64,000 nt of DNA from Cryptomeria japonica (taxonomy: Eukaryota; Streptophyta; Pinopsida; Cupressales; Cupressaceae): positions 719,717,867-719,781,866 of the forward strand of contig NC_081413.1 of assembly GCF_030272615.1 (NCBI RefSeq). Reading direction: 5' to 3'. The notes under the pieces are model-generated. The model saw nothing but the letters and a program-made list of their open reading frames with translations. It was not told where the DNA came from and did no database searches. Numbering within the stretch: position 1 is the first letter of the stretch; each line of letters opens with the position of its first letter. The translations under genes were made by a program, and so were the position numbers. This document shows, one piece after another, positions 58,801-64,000 of this stretch.

Positions 58801-60408
58801 GCGGTCATATGAACACTACGTGCATATGCAAGCTAAAGTACATAAAAGTAAACATTATTTGAAAAAGGATATATCCATAAGTCTGTCGAACGAAGCCCCA
58901 GTGGTATCTGCAGTACACAGTTAGGAACCGCACCCTACAAAACACACATTAGATCACAAAATCACCTAATGCTTGCTAAGGAAGGTGATGAAAATTTGAG
59001 GGTAGCTATATGCCCCCCCCTGTTTCGGCTTGCTAATTTTAGTGAGTTGAAACGGGGTATCATGTTTACCACTTCAAATTGTTAAAGAAAATTGATGACA
59101 AATGCTCACAAGAAGATTTGATATGAGATCAAAAACTAATGGAGAATCATTTGGTAAGAAAGAGGACTAAATCTCAATTCCAACACAACAAAGAGTGTGA
59201 GGATTTGAGAGTTCTCTAACACAAGATGAAGGATGTAAATGGAAGCAAAATGCAAAGAGAAGAAAAGAAAGGAGGAAAGCATGAATACACACATTGGTGA
59301 TCCATGAGAAGAATAGTAAGAGAGAAAACATGGACTTCTCACCCCTAGATCTTGTCTAGGTGATCCATGGGAAAAGGACATGGAAAACTAGCCCCTAGAG
59401 TCTGTCTAGGTGATCCATGTAAGGGAGGAGAGTGAGAAAGTCTAGCCTTATGCCACTAGTTCCACTCCACCTCGTGCATGTGTGTGTAAGGGAGGTTAGA
59501 AGCACCTCATAGGAGTCTATGCCCGAGTATGCTACAACCTGTATATGTATAGTACAAAAGCGTGACATCTCGCTCTAAGAGTCTTTGCTCTGGTTCCGAG
59601 AATGACCCATTGCTCAAAAAGTGTAATGTTTATGTCATAAGAAAATTAGAACAAGGATACCTACCTTTATCACAAAAGAAGATACCCCAAAAATGCAACA
59701 ATGTCATAGATCCAAGCAAGAGAGTTTTGCACTCTTTAAGCAAGGATAAGATAATTAAAAAGGGATATCTTGTAGTATGTGTAAAGGAGATCCTTAGAGG
59801 AGAAGAGATCTTTGTACAAAAGACACCTATCCCTGAGAGGAATTATCTTAGACAAATATAACATCTTCTAGAATAAGACAAAGAAGAGAATAAGAATGCA
59901 ATACTTCCTTCTTTTGCGAGGTGAAAGTGATTCTTAATGAAGGATGACGCTCTTTTTAACCCAATTGGGAGAGTGAATTCATTATGGATGTATTTTACCA
60001 AGTGCAAAAGAGGTTGTAGTCAAGGACTTACACCTCTTGTAAGAGAGAATCCTTGAACCAACAACAACAAATGCATACAAGGAATAACATCAAATAATAA
60101 AGTCCACACCATCCACAAAATAGGAAAAAGTGGATCCTTAGATAAAAATAAGGAAAGATCATTGCCTCCCAAGGATAAGGACAATGAGAAGGACTTACAC
60201 AATCTTCTAAGGAGAGATAAGCAAAAGAAGAGATGTATGAAATCACTCTTGTCCCCATAGAAACAAGAGATAACATAGAAAATTAGGCTATTATGTTGCT
60301 TCAAAAATATGATTGCACTTGAAATTGTACCATCATGAATGACAATGAGCCCCCAGTAAATGAGCTACCAATGTCGCATAATGATGAGCAACATAATAGC
60401 CATTAATG
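58801..60408 (-). other. Element B1 3' noncoding region
   Basis: About 1.6 kb lies between the end of the coding frame and the PPT. It includes three imperfect units around 'ctaggtgatccatg' at 59305-59420. B2 lacks about 59275-59755. Frames within it are short, and none agrees between the two copies. The space where Tat pol would normally be is occupied by this noncoding DNA. Confidence 0.65.
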
Positions 60409-63400
60409 TTATTTAAAGACATGATAGATTGAATGAGGTATTTGAATATGACATGCTAAATGCTCAACTATAAGTGAGATCAAAAACATGTATAAAATGA
60501 TAAAAATTGAAGAAGAAAAGTCACATGAAATCTTAGAAGAGGGATGAGTGTAATTTATTAGAGCCTTATCCCTAGAGGAAAGGACTTTATGATGAATAGG
60601 AGATAAAGATTCATAAGTGGATTTAGAAATTTGAGGGGATCCATAAAGAGATTTGTTCATTGCCAAGATTTCCTTATGAGGGGAATGAGAGTTGATAAAA
60701 GTAGAAGATGATTTAGTTGAAGTGAGATCATCATCACTACTAAATATAGCATTCACATTAAGAGATGGTCTTTTAGATGCTTTAGTGTGTTTGCAGGGAT
60801 TATAGCCAAGTCCAAAGGCATAATTCTGAAAATTAGTCTCTAGAGGAACTTTTATCCCTTGTTCATGAGCACCACAACCATTTCCATGATACCCATGCTT
60901 AGCAAAAATGCGAAAACCACGACCATAACGATCAGCCATTTCAGGAAGAGAGGGTGGTTTTTCATAAGACAAAGAATCAAACTCTTCATTATTAGAGGTG
61001 TGAGAAGAAGAAGTTTGAGAGTTGGCCACAAAATTATTGCTCATAGGTTCAAGTAAGATTGATTGATCTCTAGTTTCTTCCTTCTTTTTACCTTTAAGAT
61101 CTCTAGGAGGAACCCTATATTCACCTACAAAGGTGGGATTAAAATCAAGAGATCCCCAATCGTCTTCTGCGAGAACCTTCTCAGGATCAAAAGCCTTTTC
61201 ATGTGTAAACTCAAGTCGAGAAGGATCTTCTTCAGGAGCTTTAGACTCATCCAAAGAATTTTGATTATTAGAGGGTGATGATTCATCCATAGGTATCTTG
61301 TTCAAAGAGTCATTACTAGAAGAGGAAGGCTTAGAAGAACTCCCTTTGGAAGTAGATGTTTGCAAACAAGCCTGAAGATTAGTATCACCTATCAAGGTAT
61401 ATGTCTTATTGTTATAAATAAATTTAACTTGTCTATGCAATGTAGAGGGGACAGCTTGCATACTGTGAATCCAAGGTCTCCCTAATAATAAGTTGTATGT
61501 TAGATTCCCCGACATAACATGGATAGGACTAGGCAAAGTAACAGGTCCCACTGTGATGGGTAAGGTGATAATACCTAATGAAGACTTAGCCACATTATCA
61601 AAGCCTCGAATGGGATGAGAGTCGGGCTCAATAAGGGATGTATCCACATTCATCTTATGCAATAGATTGATGCTACACACATTAAGGCCAGAGCCATTAT
61701 CTACCAATGTTCATCTTATAGCACTGTCATTTAGGATAACCACAATCATCAAGGGATCATATTGATGTTGAATTTCACTAGTAGGCAACTCATCTTGGGT
61801 AAACACAATTTGAGCTTTAGGATTCATCACAGAGTTAACTAAAGATGCTATATTACTAGATGTATTCGGTGGAGGAACATTCAAATCTTTCAAGGCATCT
61901 TGTAACATTCCATGATGAGCGGAAGAAGTTTGGATCAAATCCCAAAGGGATATCTTAGCAGGGGTAGCTTTAAGTTGTTCTATGAGATCATATTCCTTAC
62001 AAAGAACTTGTGAAATACGTGGAGCTTGCGGAAGAATTGGTTGAGAAGGAGGAAGTGAAGTTGGGATAACTGGAGGAGGATTAGGTTGCCTATTGTTTCT
62101 TGTGTTATAGGTATGAGCAACCGCATGATAACTCTCTCTAGTCAGTTGCTTAGCATACTCATAAGGGCTCTTAGAAGAATAACCTCCTTGCACAGTAATA
62201 ATAGGTTTCTTAGGAGTGCAAAAAGAATCATTAGCATAACCACCTTGAACCACTAAGATAGGCTTATTTAAAGGTTGAGAATTTTGAGAAGGACAAGCAC
62301 CTTGGACAGTGAAGAGAGGTTTGTTATGTGTTTCATTCACATGTATCAAATTGATTGAGGATGGTTTAGAGGAATGAACAAAAGTGTTGGAAGAATTATT
62401 GATAGTCTTCTCTTGCACTAAAATCTTATCACAAATTAAATCAATTTTAGGAGAGAGACAAGGGGTAGGCATTGATGTTCTAGTAGGGAGAGTAATACTA
62501 GGAAAGTTCATATCATCCTCTATCATCAAAGGATATACATGGGGAATAAACTCTCTAGGAGAAGGATCAACATTACTCTCTAAAGTATCACTTTGGAGAG
62601 GGAGATCTTTGAAAGAGATATTAATCATCTTGCTTTGAACTAGGGTATCCTTATGAGTAGAACCAAGTTGAGGAGAGGGAGATGCTTTATTTTTAGAGGG
62701 AGAATAATTGATATTCAAGGAAGGTGAGAAACTATCAAGGGAGAGAGAATAATCTACACCTTCTTCTAATGGTTCATCCCAAATAGTGAGGTTGTTGAAA
62801 GGAATGTTTGAAGTATTGTCAATTTCGGGAGAGGAGATAACATTGTTTATTAATTCCTCATCCTTTGAAGGGAGAGCATCAATAGATGTGTTAAACTCAT
62901 CCTCTTTCCTCAAAATATGTTCAATATGATCTTTATGGGAGAGAGAATTAAGGAAATTGCTTATTATTTCATCTTCTTTCTCTAAGGGATGCTTATGGGT
63001 AAGACAAACTTTAAGAGAAGGGTAAGCATTTATCATTAATTCATCATCTCTAGTGGGAATTTTGTTGGAAAAGGAAATGCCATCACTAGGAAATGTAGGG
63101 ATAATGTCATCTTCTTGCACAAAAGGATCCTCATGAAGGGAGTGTTTTTTAGGAGGAACATGAACATATTTCTTCAAAGATTCATGCTTAGGAAGGAGAT
63201 CTTTGAAAGAAGTGTTCATAACCTCTTGTTGAACTAACATGCCCCCATTGGAAGGACCAACTTTAAGAGAAAATAAGTCTATGTCCATCAATAACTTTTC
63301 ACTTAGAGAGGCATCATGGAGGTAAGGTGAAGTAACATTAAGAAAGGTGTTTATGATATCATTCTCTTCCTCTAGGATAGCTAAATAGGAAGGGCACATT

Positions 63401-63588
63401 TTAGGAGAATTGTCAAGATCACTCTTAAAGTCTTCATCCTTAGAGCATGGGAGAGTCTCAAAGGGATTGGTAGCAACTCTTTTAGGCACTAAAATGTTGT
63501 TATAGATGAGGGGAGGTTCTTTAGGAGAAGGAAAAATTGAAGCAAAGGAAGCTAACCCATTATCACATCTATGAAATGAATGCATCAT
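60409..63588 (-). pseudogene. Element B1: disordered region-retropepsin-G-patch frame, one TGA
   Basis: ATG at 63588 opens a 1,060-codon frame with a single stop, TGA at 61711-61713. The first 500 residues are Ser/Pro/Asp-rich and built of imperfect repeats (KEDEIISNFLNSL, RKEDEFNTSIDALP, SKDEELINNVISSP). Three VQG(G/A) units follow (NKPLFTVQGACPS, NKPILVVQGGYA, KKPIITVQGGYS), then YDLIEQLKATPAKISLWDLI, which is typical upstream of Tat proteases. Two codons after the TGA comes retropepsin (LVDNGSGLNVCSI, GIITLPITVGPVTL, NLLLGRPWIHSMQ). Next are an acidic Ser-rich linker, a G-patch-like Gly-rich segment (YGRGFRIFAKHGY ... FGLGYNP) and a hydrophobic tail (IFIILYMFLISLIVEHLA). No gag core, RT or integrase is seen. 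The TGA is shared with B2. Confidence 0.85.
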
Positions 63589-63911
63589 GACAACAATTTT
63601 CCTCTTTCAAATGATAACACATGCAAAATAGAAGAAAATGTTTAATTTTAAACCAATGCAAGCACTTAGAATGTAGATTTAGAAAATGAAATTTATGATT
63701 CAAATGAGTTCCTAAATCAGATTTGAAATTATTGATCCAAATTAAGCTATCCACAAGTTCAACTTTGAATTGAAAAATTAGGGTTTTAGCAAAAATTTCC
63801 TCTAAATTTTTGAATCTTGCAAGAAATTGAGACTTGTAAATAAAATTTTGAATTTGAAATAGCATAAACACTCAAATTTGAAAACATAAATCAGAATTAG
63901 AGAAGATTGGA
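63589..63911 (-). other. Element B1 leader
   Basis: About 320 bp of AT-rich leader lies between the PBS and the ATG at 63588. No coding sequence or strong structure is apparent. B2 has lost this part. Confidence 0.6.
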
Positions 63912-63930
63912 GTTCACGTCAAGTTCACCA
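63912..63930 (-). other. Primer binding site of B1
   Basis: The minus strand reads TGGTGAACTTGACGTGAAC, four bases from the LTR. It differs from the A4 site at a single position, a C-to-T change. A tRNA-Trp primer is my tentative match. Confidence 0.7.
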
Positions 63931-63934
63931 AAAA

Positions 63935-64000
63935 TGTGTGGGAGAAAAAGTGACACTAAGCAAACATGCCCTAATCTCACTTTCAAGCACACATTTGTGG
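63935..64000 (-). mobile_element. Element B1 5' LTR, start only
   Basis: These are the first 66 bases of the second LTR, identical to 57114-57179. The LTR continues beyond the window edge. Identity over this short stretch suggests a recent insertion but cannot date it. Confidence 0.9.

Noticed and set aside
61063-61278. Plus-strand frame opposite the B protein, also seen in B2 (13618-13833)
   Set aside because: It is a mirror of the conserved minus-strand coding sequence; its conservation is explained by that frame.

Overview
The window looks like heterochromatic, repeat-dense nuclear DNA from a large-genome seed plant. A gymnosperm is my best guess, from the very long LTR elements and the abundance of Ty1/copia and Tat-like Ty3/gypsy sequence, but nothing here proves it. 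I find no convincing host gene. Almost everything that can be interpreted is retrotransposon sequence, in several nested layers and mostly disabled by stop codons.

Left block (1-16604). A plus-strand copia fragment (G, gag to integrase, 5230-6851) is split by a minus-strand copia element (H, LTR 4783-5219, gag-pol 385-3455). H is itself cut by a copia LTR at 1-384. A second minus-strand copia element (D, LTR about 6852-8281, RT/RNase H 8633-10256) follows. Next comes a truncated copy (B2, 10562-16503) of a gypsy-like family that carries a retropepsin but no visible reverse transcriptase. An old copia LTR remnant (16504-16604, continuing at 30412-30513) hosts the next element.

Centre (16605-30406). 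Element A is structurally complete: two 1.5-kb LTRs, a perfect 5-bp target duplication (CCTTC), PBS and PPT. It has no recognisable pol. Its 10.7-kb interior holds a Gln/Pro-rich frame, an 876-bp tandem duplication, several minisatellites and, on the opposite strand, a decayed plant-mobile-domain (PMD) gene.

Island (30514-39239). This is AT-rich sequence without credible genes. It holds a short inverted-repeat pair, a degenerate repeat family and perhaps older element debris.

Right block (39240-64000). This is an ordered insertion stack: a LINE fragment, cut by copia F (40064), cut by a Tat-like gypsy element A4 (LTR, gag, protease; 41446), cut by a minus-strand non-autonomous copia-like element C (48452). 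C's second frame is cut by a solo LTR of family A (52233-53756), and its 5' LTR is cut by B1 (57114 to beyond the window), a fuller copy of the B family.

How the parts fit. Two families that lack pol (A and C) each have a partner-like element in the window (A4 and D) with matching terminal or leader signals. This is what trans-mobilised elements are expected to show. The points most worth checking are a hairpin at the end of copia LTRs whose stem differs between families but stays paired, a coiled-coil Gag with five zinc knuckles plus a roughly 1,020-codon unknown frame in C, a TGA shared by both B copies just before the protease, and the antisense PMD gene in A.
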